From Pseudomonadota bacterium (GTDB lineage Bacteria; Desulfobacterota; Desulfarculia; Desulfarculales; Desulfarculaceae), in the NCBI GenBank assembly GCA_018902755.1, contig JAHIQI010000033.1, positions 1 through 9,758 of the forward strand: a DNA stretch of 9,758 nt, written 5' to 3'. This document shows positions 1 through 6,916 of the stretch, piece after piece (within the stretch, counting starts at the first letter, position 1; each line of letters starts with the position of its first letter). Made by a program: the position numbers and the translations under genes. The notes under the pieces are model-generated. The model did not search any database and was not told the origin of the DNA. It saw only the letters and a program-made list of their open reading frames with translations.

Positions 1-134
1 AAGTCGATGTATTCCCGGCCGTCCTGGTCCCAGATCAGGGCGCCCTCGGCCTTGGCCATGGTCACCGGGGTGACCGTGCCCACTCCCTGGGGCACTTGGC
101 GAAGTTTTCTCTCCGCGAGCCGTGCGTCGTTCAT
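1..134 (-). CDS. Class III (omega-amino acid type) aminotransferase, N-terminal fragment
   Basis: Only the first 44 codons are inside the window; the gene continues beyond base 1. The ATG at 132-134 is preceded by GGAG with about 8 bases spacing. The peptide begins MNDARLAERK and continues with a pattern typical of the N-terminus of class III PLP-dependent aminotransferases such as GabT: a P-x-GVG motif near residues 15-19, a proline about 5 residues later, and a WDQDGREYID motif near residues 35-44, where the family has 'W D x x G R/K x Y x D F'. These enzymes move an amino group from an omega-amino acid (GABA, beta-alanine, taurine and similar) to a keto acid in the cytoplasm. The lysine that binds PLP lies outside the window, so the substrate class is not testable here. 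It sits 52 bases after the ferredoxin gene in the same direction and is probably the last visible gene of the operon. Confidence 0.72.
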   Translation of the reverse strand, partial: MNDARLAERKLRQVPQGVGTVTPVTMAKAEGALIWDQDGREYID

Positions 135-160
135 TTGAGCTTCTCCAGGTTCCGCTTGGA

Positions 161-181
161 CGCCGCTTTTAAAAGGCGGCG
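161..181 (-). other. GC-rich hairpin between ferredoxin and aminotransferase genes
   Basis: CGCCGC (161-166) pairs perfectly with GCGGCG (176-181) around a TTTTAAAAG loop. It lies in the 52-base gap between the ferredoxin stop and the aminotransferase start. No run of T follows on the minus strand, so it is not a standard intrinsic terminator. An mRNA stabilising or processing element is more likely. The pairing is seen directly; the function is inferred. Confidence 0.4.
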
Positions 182-186
182 CCACC

Positions 187-429
187 CTAACGGATCAGGT
201 AGGGCACGTCGGTCAGGGTTATGGCCTGACGGGGGCACACAAAGGTGCACACATCGCAATACCAGCAATCATCGCGATAGCGCATGTAAGGGTAGCCATG
301 CTCGCCGAAATGCAGCACGTCCATTGGGCACATGTCCACGCAGATGCCGCAGCGTATGCAACGCTCGTGGTCGAAGTCGAGCCAGGAAAAGTCCTTTTCG
401 CCGTAACGGACTCCGTTAACAAAACTCAT
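187..429 (-). CDS. Short 2x[4Fe-4S] ferredoxin-type electron-transfer subunit (AprB-like)
   Basis: This 80-residue protein has two complete C-x2-C-x2-C-x3-C-P motifs, at Cys24/27/30/34 and Cys55/58/61/65, so it should carry two [4Fe-4S] clusters. The ATG at 427-429 is chosen because GGAGG lies 7 bases upstream; an in-frame TTG six bases earlier would leave almost no spacing. No signal peptide or membrane segment is seen, so it is cytoplasmic. It starts 2 bases after the stop of the flavoprotein gene, which suggests translational coupling and a stoichiometric complex: it probably accepts electrons from the reduced flavin. The pairing resembles adenylylsulfate reductase AprA/AprB. Classical AprB is about twice this length, with a C-terminal tail and an irregular first cluster motif, so this is a reduced or different partner. 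The redox partner beyond it is unknown. Confidence 0.85.
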   Translation of the reverse strand: MSFVNGVRYGEKDFSWLDFDHERCIRCGICVDMCPMDVLHFGEHGYPYMRYRDDCWYCDVCTFVCPRQAITLTDVPYLIR

Positions 430-431
430 GA

Positions 432-2297
432 TCAATCCTCCACCTTGGGCATGAACCGGCGCGGGGTGCTCATGCCCTGGTCATCTAGGTGAGCCTTCAT
501 CCAGGGATCGCCGGCGGGGTTTTTCCATTTTGGGCCCTTCTCAAACATGGGGCCGGTATCGAACTTGAGTTCCGGATAGGCATATTCCATTGCCGTGGGG
601 TAGTCCCACTCATACTCGGGAGCCAAACGCTTGCTCGCCTCCATGTTGCCGTCCGCGCCCTGTTTGATGACCACCCAGGTGCGGTCCCACTCCGGGTTCT
701 TGGCGGGCAAATCGGCGCGCCAGTGCTGGTATCCCCAACGGCTCTCGTCGCGGAAAAGGCTGGCGCGGGCCATCATCTCGCCCACCGTGAGTATGCTCTT
801 GATCTCCTGGACCTTGAGTAGATCGTGGAAGTCCACCGCTTGAATGCGCGGCAGGTCCTCTTGCCGGATACGCTCCATCCACCATGCGGCCTTTTCCATG
901 AACACGGGGTTCTTGGGCGGCTTGAGGTAGTACTGCACCCTGGTGCGAGCTTTGTATTCCACCAGGCTGGTGGGCAGGCCGCCCTCGCGGCGCAGAGGCT
1001 CCTCGATGGCTTGCGCTTCCTGACGCAGCCATGCCTTGAGCCCGCTGCGCTGAGGCGGTTCTGCGACACCTCCCGCGAAATGGGCGGCCTCTTCGCCGAT
1101 GAGCCCGCCCATGGCCAGGGCTCCGCCCAGGTAGGACTGGGGCAGGCCGCCGTCCACATCACCGGCCACGTAGAGGCCGGGCACATTGGTGGCGCCTTGC
1201 ACGTCGCTGAGCACTCCGGAGCTGCTGTGCCCGCCGCACACCCCAATTTCCTCGGCAAAGGCGAGCTCCACAGAATGGGACTGACGATAATCCTGCTTGC
1301 GGCCCTTGTGGAACAAACCGCGGCTGGTGCGTTCGTTGCCCCACTGGATTTTCTCGATGATTTGGATCATCTCCTCGGGCAAGTGATCCATTTTCAGATA
1401 GATGGGGCCCTTTCCCTCGGCGAACCGCTTCCAGGCTCCCATCTTGCTGTCGCCGGAGGAGTAGCCGTGGCTCCAGGTGCGCTCATTCCAGGGGTTGATG
1501 GTGTAAGCCCCGCGAGGCGCGGCCACATAGCCACAGGAGGGTCCCTGGTGATCCTTGAGCAGAGTGTTGGCCTGGAAGCACTCCATGTTCACCAGTTCGG
1601 CCCCGGCCTCATAGGCCATGGCGTAACCGTCGCCGCTGCAACCCGGGAACTCGTAGGTGCCCGCCAAATAGCCGGAACTGGCAAGGCCCATGCGTCCGGC
1701 CGCGCCGGTGGTCAGGCAGACCGCCTTGGTCTTGATATAGTAATAGTGGCCGGTGCGGATGTTCATGGCCAACACGCCGCAAACCTTGCCGTCCTCGGTG
1801 ATGATTCGCAGAGCCGGGGTCCGTTCCAGTATTTCAGCCCCGGTCTGGCGCACCGCGTGGGCCAAGGCCCGTTTCATCTCTTCGCCGTCCATGGGCAGCA
1901 GGAGCGGCTTGTTGATGGGCTGCAGGTACATGAGCTTGTAGTTGCCGTCGGCGTCCACGGGAAAGAGATCGCCCTTGCCCCGGCCCATTATCTGTTCCAG
2001 GTCCGCCACCATGCGGGGGCATATCTCCCCGAAGCGGTGGGCCACTTTTTGGTCCAAGATGCCCTCTGTGACCTTGGTCAGCAGTTCCACCACGTCTTCG
2101 GGCTGGCTGTAGGGAGGCAGGGCCACGGTATTGAGGGCGTCCATCCCCCGTCCGGCCCCGCCGGAGCTGTCCATCTTGCTCTTGTCCAGAACCACCACCT
2201 TCAGCTTTGGGTCCACCCGATGAGCATAGATGGCGCTCATGGTGCCGGCGGCGCCGGATCCGATGATTACGATGTCGGCATGCTTGACGTGATACAT
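432..2297 (-). CDS. FAD-dependent oxidoreductase, fumarate reductase/succinate dehydrogenase/AprA superfamily
   Basis: The 621-residue protein opens with a Rossmann FAD motif, GSGAAG at residues 13-18, followed by an acidic-ended strand (VVVLDKS, 34-40). The second FAD contact is GLYVAGDVDGG at 374-384, preceded by GGHSSSGVLSD (355-365), the place of the substrate-domain histidine motif in this superfamily. Near 516-545 a stretch with RDESRWGYQHWRADLP corresponds to the conserved C-terminal helical domain of succinate dehydrogenase/fumarate reductase flavoproteins. A tail of about 60 residues rich in P, W and K follows. No Tat signal is present, so it is cytoplasmic. The ATG has GGAG 5 bases upstream. 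The adjoining two-cluster ferredoxin makes it a two-subunit, AprBA-like enzyme, but the substrate is unknown: adenylylsulfate reductase proper is unlikely in a transporter/aminotransferase operon. It lies 53 bases after tctA. Confidence 0.82.
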   Translation of the reverse strand: MYHVKHADIVIIGSGAAGTMSAIYAHRVDPKLKVVVLDKSKMDSSGGAGRGMDALNTVALPPYSQPEDVVELLTKVTEGILDQKVAHRFGEICPRMVADLEQIMGRGKGDLFPVDADGNYKLMYLQPINKPLLLPMDGEEMKRALAHAVRQTGAEILERTPALRIITEDGKVCGVLAMNIRTGHYYYIKTKAVCLTTGAAGRMGLASSGYLAGTYEFPGCSGDGYAMAYEAGAELVNMECFQANTLLKDHQGPSCGYVAAPRGAYTINPWNERTWSHGYSSGDSKMGAWKRFAEGKGPIYLKMDHLPEEMIQIIEKIQWGNERTSRGLFHKGRKQDYRQSHSVELAFAEEIGVCGGHSSSGVLSDVQGATNVPGLYVAGDVDGGLPQSYLGGALAMGGLIGEEAAHFAGGVAEPPQRSGLKAWLRQEAQAIEEPLRREGGLPTSLVEYKARTRVQYYLKPPKNPVFMEKAAWWMERIRQEDLPRIQAVDFHDLLKVQEIKSILTVGEMMARASLFRDESRWGYQHWRADLPAKNPEWDRTWVVIKQGADGNMEASKRLAPEYEWDYPTAMEYAYPELKFDTGPMFEKGPKWKNPAGDPWMKAHLDDQGMSTPRRFMPKVED

Positions 2298-2350
2298 AGT
2301 TACTCCACTGTATTTCTATAAACGGAGAGTTCCTGCTCAGGGCCTTGGCC

Positions 2351-3847
2351 TCAAGCGGTCTTCTTACTCCGCCGATTGCGCAAAACCGTCCACACGATGG
2401 CCCCCAGAGATAAAGCCAGGAAAAGGGCGGCCAAAGGTTTGGTAACGAAAATGCTGGGATCGCCGCCTGATATTTTGAGAGCCTGGCGCAGGTATACTTC
2501 GGCCATTGGCCCCAGAATAAAGGCGATGAGCAGGGCGGCTGGGCTGAGCTCCCATTTTTTCATCAAGTAGCCCACCACCCCGAAGAAGACCATCACCTTG
2601 ACGTCGAACAAGTTCTGGTGGGTTCCGAAAGCGCCTATTACGCACAGGGCCAGAATCACCGGAAACAGATAGGCCCGTGGCACCGAGACCACCCATTGCC
2701 CCGCCTTCATCAGAGGCAGGGGAATAATCAGCATGAAAAAGTCCGAGAGGATCAGCAGCATGAACAGACCGTAAATGGTTTCCGGATGCTCCACCATCAG
2801 CATGGGGCCGGGAGCTAGGCCGTGGATCATGAAGGCGCCCATGATCACCGCCGCGGAAAGCGCGCCGGGTATGCCCAGGGTCACAAGGGGAATCAGGCCC
2901 GCCCCGCAAACCGCGTTGTTGGCGGCCTCGGGCGCTGCCACCCCCTGCAGTTCACCCTTTCCGAAGCGTTCGGGGTGCTTGCTCAGACGGCGGGCCTGAT
3001 CGTATCCCATGAAAGCGGCGGTGATGCTGCCCACTCCGGGCAGGGCGCCGCAGAAGGAGCCCAAGATGCTGGAGCGAAAAATGGTTCCCAGGCATCCCTT
3101 GAGTTCCGGCCAGGTTACCCGAGACGCGTTGGGGTCGTCCGATTTGACCATGGCCTCGGCATGGGCCTCCTTCCATCCCTCCTCCATCTGCACCAGCACC
3201 TCGGACATGACCAGCAGGCCGATAAGCATGGCCAAAAGGCCTATGCCGGCGTCCAGGTCGATGGAACCGAAGGTGAAGCGCTGCTGGGTGGTGATGGGGT
3301 CCAGTCCCACCGTGGCCAAGAGCATGCCCAGCGCGGTGGATATGAGCCCCTTGAGTTGGGACTTGGCGCCGGTGTCGGCCACCACCACCAGGGCGAAGAG
3401 AATGAGCATGGCCAATTCGGCCGGACCAAACATGAGCGCCAGGGCGGCTATGGGCGGCGAGGCCACCATTAGCAAGGCGTCGCTGAATACCGCGCCGATG
3501 ACCGAGGCGTACAGCGCCATTTTGAGCGCCTTGCCCGCCTTGCCCTGCTTGGTCAGGGGATAGCCGTCCAAAGCGGTGGCGGCCGCCTCGGGGGTGCCGG
3601 GGGCATTGAGCAGGACGGCCGAAATTGAGCCGCCGTAGACACTGCCCTTCCAGCAGCCCACCAGCATGGCGATGGCGAAAAGGGGTGACCAGGTATAGGT
3701 GACCGGAATCAGCAGGGCGATGGCCATGGTGCCGTTCAGACCGGGTATGGCTCCCAATAGCGAGCCCAGGAAAATGCCCAGGGCTGCCCCGAAGAAATTA
3801 GTCAGAGTCAGGGCCTGCGAGGCCGCAACGGCTAGAGTTTCCAGCAT
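2351..3847 (-). CDS. tctA: Tripartite tricarboxylate transporter, large membrane subunit TctA
   Basis: The 498-residue polytopic membrane protein has the usual TctA length. It shows the internal duplication of the family: GAIPGLNGT (32-40) in the first half and GALPGVGSI (267-275) in the second. The YGGSISAVLLNAPGTPEAAA signature (71-90) is followed by TALDGYP, and a second glycine/proline loop, LGIPGAL, lies near 324-330. About ten or more hydrophobic spans are visible. It forms the ion-coupled translocation pore of the TTT system together with TctB, and takes substrate delivered by the periplasmic TctC. The start has a GGGG purine tract 7 bases upstream, and the tctB stop is only 10 bases away. 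The order tctC-tctB-tctA matches many TTT operons. The cargo is probably a carboxylate but cannot be specified. Confidence 0.93.
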   Translation of the reverse strand: MLETLAVAASQALTLTNFFGAALGIFLGSLLGAIPGLNGTMAIALLIPVTYTWSPLFAIAMLVGCWKGSVYGGSISAVLLNAPGTPEAAATALDGYPLTKQGKAGKALKMALYASVIGAVFSDALLMVASPPIAALALMFGPAELAMLILFALVVVADTGAKSQLKGLISTALGMLLATVGLDPITTQQRFTFGSIDLDAGIGLLAMLIGLLVMSEVLVQMEEGWKEAHAEAMVKSDDPNASRVTWPELKGCLGTIFRSSILGSFCGALPGVGSITAAFMGYDQARRLSKHPERFGKGELQGVAAPEAANNAVCGAGLIPLVTLGIPGALSAAVIMGAFMIHGLAPGPMLMVEHPETIYGLFMLLILSDFFMLIIPLPLMKAGQWVVSVPRAYLFPVILALCVIGAFGTHQNLFDVKVMVFFGVVGYLMKKWELSPAALLIAFILGPMAEVYLRQALKISGGDPSIFVTKPLAALFLALSLGAIVWTVLRNRRSKKTA

Positions 3848-3857
3848 GCCAGAGCCC

Positions 3858-4340
3858 CTATTCCAAAAAGGTTTCCACCAGGGTGCCCACCGGTAAGGGC
3901 GCGCCCAGCATTATGTCGAAGCATAGGTAGAGCCCGCCCAGAGTGCCCAGGCTGATGGCCAATATGGGCAACCAGCGCTTGACCCCGAACACCAGAAACA
4001 AGGCGACCATGGCGCCCAGAGAGGTGAGCACGAAACCGGTAATATCCAGCAGCCAGGCGTAAGCGGACATGATGACCACCACCAGGGCGATGGTGTACCA
4101 GCGAGACCCCTTGGTGCCGGAGTGGGACTCGGCGCCGTGTTGCTTGTCTCCAGGCCGCCTAATTGCCTGAACGGCCAACAGCAGACTTAGAAGTAGGACG
4201 AAGCCTGTTACGAGGGTCGGCATCAGGGCGTCCGCCTCGTTGAGAGGCCCCACATGCTTGGGGATCAGGTAGACCAGCAGGAAGATACAGAAGACCGCAA
4301 GCCCGATCCCCAGCTTGAAATCCATGCGATTTTGGATCAC
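3858..4340 (-). CDS. tctB: Tripartite tricarboxylate transporter, small membrane subunit TctB
   Basis: The 160-residue protein has four hydrophobic segments, roughly residues 9-27, 41-60, 82-120 (probably two spans) and 123-143, with a short charged loop around 61-80. This is the layout of TctB, the small, poorly conserved subunit of TTT transporters that works beside TctA. The start is taken as GTG at 4338-4340 because GGGAG lies 7 bases upstream; the in-frame ATG five codons later has no such site. The leader just before the Shine-Dalgarno carries TTTTCAGACAAGG, which is also found before iclR. Identification rests mainly on size, topology and position between tctC and tctA. Confidence 0.85.
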   Translation of the reverse strand: MIQNRMDFKLGIGLAVFCIFLLVYLIPKHVGPLNEADALMPTLVTGFVLLLSLLLAVQAIRRPGDKQHGAESHSGTKGSRWYTIALVVVIMSAYAWLLDITGFVLTSLGAMVALFLVFGVKRWLPILAISLGTLGGLYLCFDIMLGAPLPVGTLVETFLE

Positions 4341-4359
4341 GGCTTTGCTCCCTTGTCTG

Positions 4360-4403
4360 AAAAGTAAGGGGCGGGAACTCGCCAGGATTGCGAATCCCCG
4401 CCC
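4360..4403 (-). terminator. Attenuator-like hairpin between tctC and tctB
   Basis: On the minus strand a GGGCGGG arm (4397-4403) pairs with CCCGCCC (4369-4375). An inner TCGC/GCGA stem can extend it. The stem is followed by C-TTAC-TTTT (4360-4368), a short broken T-tract. It lies 11 bases after the tctC stop. A partial intrinsic terminator here would leave more tctC message than tctB/tctA message, which fits the need for excess binding protein. The pairing is seen directly; partial termination is inferred. Confidence 0.5.
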
Positions 4404-4413
4404 GGGAAGGCGC

Positions 4414-5385
4414 CTATTTCTTGATCTTCACACCGAGTTCAGGCAGCAGGGCGCCCCACTCGGCCGAAAGCTTCTCCAGCAGGGCCTGGTACTGCTTGCC
4501 GGGAATGAACTTGGGATGCAGGTCCAACTGGGCGCAGGACTTGATCACGCCCTTGTCCGAGCAGGCGACCTGGAAAGCCGCGGACAGCTTTTCCAGGGCG
4601 GCCGGAGGCGTCCCCGCCGGGGCCACTACGGACATGTAGGAGATCTGGCTGAACTTGAATCCCTTCTCCTTCATGGTGGGCACGTCGGGCACCATACCGA
4701 AGCGTTCCTCGCTGGTCACCAGGAGCACCCTGATCTTGCCGGCCTTGATGGAGGAAGCCACCGAGGCTGTGGTGTTGTTGATAATGTCCACGTGGCCGCC
4801 CAACAGGGCCGCGGTTTCCTTGACGCCTCCCTGGAAGGGCACGTGATTCCAACTCAGGCCCAGCTCCTTGCCGATACGGGCGGTGACCAGGTGGTTGGTG
4901 GTGCCGGTGCCCGGGCTGCCATAGGTCACCTTGCCCGGGTTCTTTTTCACGTACTCCACGAACTCTTCCCAAGTCTTCCACGGCGAATCGCCGCGCACCA
5001 TCAGGGCGTATTCATAGGGCATGACCGCACAGACTTGAACCAGGTCCTTGAACGGCTCGTAAGGCACTTTGCGGGTAAGCGGGATGATGGCCACGGCGGG
5101 CATGTTGCAGGTGCCGATGGTGTATCCGTTGCCCTTGGCCCTGGCCACTTCGCTCACACCCAAGGTGCCCCCGGCCCCTGGTTTGTTCATGCAGATCAGT
5201 GCCTGCTGCAGGATCTCGGTAGCCTTGGAAGACATCAGCCTAGCGGCGGTGTCGGTGGTGCCTCCGGCGGAAAAGTTGATGATGAATTTGATGGGTTTAC
5301 TGGGATAGTTGTCTGCCAGCGAAGGCCCGGCGATCGCCACGGCCAATACCACAGCTAGCATTACCGCTAAAAGTTTCCTCCCCAT
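4414..5385 (-). CDS. tctC: Tripartite tricarboxylate transporter substrate-binding protein TctC (Bug family)
   Basis: The 323-residue protein starts with a Sec signal peptide: MGRK, then a hydrophobic core to about residue 20, with probable cleavage after SLA (residue 24). The mature protein begins with DNYPSKPIKFIINFSAGG, which is the typical Bug-family opening, including the glycine-rich loop and T-D-T-A-A-R helix that cap the ligand. Further family marks are NKPGAGGTLG (about 67-76), the GYTIGT strand, and DVPTMKEKGF in the second lobe. It binds its ligand in the periplasm and delivers it to TctAB. The ATG has a strong AGGAGGAGA Shine-Dalgarno, the best in the operon, consistent with high expression. 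It is flanked by hairpins on both sides. Bug proteins bind diverse carboxylates, so the ligand is not assigned. Confidence 0.93.
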   Translation of the reverse strand: MGRKLLAVMLAVVLAVAIAGPSLADNYPSKPIKFIINFSAGGTTDTAARLMSSKATEILQQALICMNKPGAGGTLGVSEVARAKGNGYTIGTCNMPAVAIIPLTRKVPYEPFKDLVQVCAVMPYEYALMVRGDSPWKTWEEFVEYVKKNPGKVTYGSPGTGTTNHLVTARIGKELGLSWNHVPFQGGVKETAALLGGHVDIINNTTASVASSIKAGKIRVLLVTSEERFGMVPDVPTMKEKGFKFSQISYMSVVAPAGTPPAALEKLSAAFQVACSDKGVIKSCAQLDLHPKFIPGKQYQALLEKLSAEWGALLPELGVKIKK

Positions 5386-5398
5386 TTTGTCTCCTCCT

Positions 5399-5419
5399 AG
5401 GGTCGTGTGTGCCGACCCT
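5399..5419 (-). other. Hairpin in the iclR-tctC gap, just upstream of the tctC Shine-Dalgarno
   Basis: AGGGTCG (5399-5405) and CGACCCT (5413-5419) form a perfect 7-bp stem with a 7-base loop. On the minus strand it ends immediately before the AGGAGG of tctC and is not followed by T residues, so it is unlikely to be a terminator. It could protect the 5' end of a processed tctC message or mark a cleavage site separating iclR from tctC. The structure is seen; the role is inferred. Confidence 0.5.
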
Positions 5420-5422
5420 TAT

Positions 5423-6223
5423 TCAAAGGCCTATTACTTCCGGCCTGGTTTGCTCTTTGACCAACTGCATTATTTGCGTTCTTCTCTTTGCGCTCATGCG
5501 GGAGCGAATTGCCGAGACTGTCACGGCGCAGATCACCTTGCCGTCTTGGTCCAGTACCGGCACCCCAACCGACACCGCTTCCTCGTGGAAAAGTCCATCT
5601 GAAAGCACGTAACCGTCTTTTTGGGCCTTGGCGGTCATTGTCCGGATATCTTCTTCGCCCAACTCCTTAAATTGGCTGTAGCGGGGAGCGTTGGCCTTCA
5701 CCACACGTTCGAAGTCCTCGGAATCGGAAAAGGCGATTAGTGCAAGACTGCCCGCTCCGATGCCCAACGGTCGGCGCGAGCCTACATTCACCAAGATGGT
5801 GCGTATCGGATATTCGCCCTGGATCATGTCGGCACAAAGGGCGTCGTTGCCTAAGCGAATGAGCAGAAACACCGTGTCTTGGGTTTCCTGGGCGATTTTT
5901 TCCAGGGCAGGGTGGAAGCGGTTGCGTATGGCGTATTGCTGGGCTTGATTGCCCAAACGAAAAAGATCCAGCCCTAGGTGATACAGCTTGGTTACGGAAT
6001 CGTAGGTGACGATCCCTTCTTCCGCCAAAACCTGGAGAATGCGCCTGGTGGTGCTGACGGGTAGTTCGACGTCCCTGGACAAATTCGACAGACGCGCCCC
6101 TCGCATATTGTGTCTGGCAACCGCCCTGATGAGAGCCAAGGTTCGCCTGACACTTTGAGCTCCCCCCATGGGGGTACTCGTTTTGGTGGGAGTGATTTGA
6201 GTTTTGGAGGGTTTCGCGCCCAT
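5423..6223 (-). CDS. IclR-family transcriptional regulator
   Basis: The 266-residue protein has the two-domain IclR layout. Residues 21-85 form the winged helix-turn-helix (SVRRTLALIRAV, then LSRDVELPVSTTRRILQVL as the recognition region, then a Y-HLG wing). Residues 95-260 form the GAF-like effector domain, with PLGIGAGSLALIAF (152-165) and VSVGVPVLDQDGKV (217-230), both typical positions of family conservation. The first 20 residues are a polar, flexible extension. The ATG has GGAG 6 bases upstream. It is the first gene of the operon rather than divergent from it, and 37 bases separate it from tctC, so it most likely senses the transported compound or a metabolite of it and controls its own operon. 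Whether it represses or activates is not visible. A palindrome upstream is a candidate binding site. Confidence 0.92.
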   Translation of the reverse strand: MGAKPSKTQITPTKTSTPMGGAQSVRRTLALIRAVARHNMRGARLSNLSRDVELPVSTTRRILQVLAEEGIVTYDSVTKLYHLGLDLFRLGNQAQQYAIRNRFHPALEKIAQETQDTVFLLIRLGNDALCADMIQGEYPIRTILVNVGSRRPLGIGAGSLALIAFSDSEDFERVVKANAPRYSQFKELGEEDIRTMTAKAQKDGYVLSDGLFHEEAVSVGVPVLDQDGKVICAVTVSAIRSRMSAKRRTQIMQLVKEQTRPEVIGL

Positions 6224-6285
6224 GGCGTTCTCCTTGTCTGAAAACTAGTTAGCAAGGGGACAAAGCACTGGTCAACTATTTTTTA

Positions 6286-6317
6286 CCATATTCTGGTTTA
6301 TGTTAACCATAATATGG
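6286..6317. promoter_or_regulatory. 32-bp imperfect palindrome upstream of iclR, candidate operator
   Basis: CCATATT (6286-6292) mirrors AATATGG (6311-6317), and an inner TGGTT-N6-AACCA (6294-6309) is also symmetric; about 13 of 16 positions per half match. It lies 63-94 bases upstream of the iclR start. Read on the minus strand, TTAACA (6301-6306) with a 17-base spacer and AAAAAT (6278-6283) is a possible weak promoter inside it; TTGACC at 6270-6275 is another possible -35 without a clear -10. IclR proteins usually bind such short palindromes, so autoregulation of the whole operon is the likely use. Promoter calls are weak; the palindrome is clear. Confidence 0.6.
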
Positions 6318-6406
6318 CATATTAAAGCTAGCCCTTATGCGTTTGAGCCGTATTTTTGCTTCAGGATTTCCGGCGGGAGGCTGAAAAGGCCAACCGGGGG
6401 GAAATG

Positions 6407-6456
6407 GTCAACGTGCCGTTTTTTTTATTTTATCAGGACAACATGCCGATTGTTTT
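6407..6456. repeat. Two tandem 20-bp repeats, possible insertion-sequence end
   Basis: GTCAACGTGCCG followed by a T-run (6407-6426) recurs 30 bases later as GACAACATGCCG followed by ATTGTTTT (6437-6456), with 16 of 20 positions identical. Closely spaced, directly repeated motifs of this kind are seen at the ends of IS21-family elements, where the transposase binds several copies. No transposase gene or opposite end is visible, so a solo remnant is the most that can be proposed. Alternatives are a regulator binding site or chance. Confidence 0.35.
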
Positions 6457-6517
6457 CCCCAAAGGGAAATGAACGACTGCGGGCATGATTAATCTCTAAA
6501 AGGATAGGCCGCTGATC

Positions 6518-6661
6518 GTGGGTACTGGCGGCATTCAGGCGTTATGTTTTGGCTCCTACAGTTTGGTCTTGGACAGTGAAGCAACCGGCCTGCGGGTCAC
6601 AAATTACCACCATAACTATTTAACTTTTCAGTTGGGTGAATCTATGCAAATTGATTTTTAG
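6518..6661 (+). CDS. Possible short ORF of unknown function (47 aa)
   Basis: The frame is open from 6500 to a TAG at 6659-6661, with a possible GTG start at 6518. The C-terminal part reads like real protein (SLVLDSEATGL, then VTNYHHNYLTFQLGE) rather than random low-complexity sequence. I do not recognise it. The start has only a distant AGGA upstream. It may be a remnant of the same decayed element as the AlpA-like fragment and integrase. Coding status is uncertain. Confidence 0.15.
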   Translation: MGTGGIQALCFGSYSLVLDSEATGLRVTNYHHNYLTFQLGESMQIDF

Positions 6662-6916
6662 GCTTGTTAAACAGATTATCTTGAGTGCTAAGCACCCTTA
6701 CCTGCACCCCGAAAACATCAACTTGAATCTTGCCTTGCCTCCCACCTGTCAGCCATATTCGGACATCTGTCCCATCACCGACCCCACCAACCCGACTATC
6801 TTTGCAAAGGAACCCTCCCGATCAAGCCGGTCAAGATTGACGGGGAGAATGGTAAGAATTTTTGGCGGGAATCAGAGGTAAATGAATACATAGCGAACCT
6901 ACCTCATTACCAATAG
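6636..6916 (+). pseudogene. AlpA-like excisionase/regulator remnant, frameshifted
   Basis: The last 35 codons of one frame (6809-6913, stop TAG 6914-6916) read GTLPIKPVKIDG, then GKNFWRESEVNEYIANL. This is the C-terminal half of an AlpA/HTH_17 small DNA-binding protein, where the family has 'G-x-(F/L)-P-x-P-V-(K/R)-(I/L)...W-x-x-S-(E/D)-(V/I)-x-x-(W/Y)-I'. The preceding part of the motif (SDICPIT, then PTIFAK) lies in another frame ending at about 6809, so a one-base shift separates the halves. That upstream frame is open from a GTG at 6636, but the true start is unclear. AlpA-type proteins control excision and integrase expression in P4-like islands, and this one lies directly upstream of an integrase. 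The C-terminal match is good by eye; the N-terminal part is weak. Confidence 0.4.

Noticed and set aside
825..2321. 498-codon open frame on the plus strand antisense to the flavoprotein gene
   Set aside because: It mirrors a high-GC gene and has low-complexity composition rich in H, G, A and L with no recognisable domain. The minus-strand protein has clear FAD motifs.
2822..3563. Plus-strand open frames inside tctA
   Set aside because: No domain, no ribosome site, and they overlap the well-conserved TctA signatures.
4315..5358. 347-codon open frame on the plus strand antisense to tctC
   Set aside because: Composition is typical of an antisense shadow (H, G, R rich). The minus strand encodes a clear binding protein with signal peptide and Shine-Dalgarno.
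6300..6488. 62-codon plus-strand frame upstream of iclR
   Set aside because: It begins inside the palindrome, has no Shine-Dalgarno, and its composition shows no family pattern.
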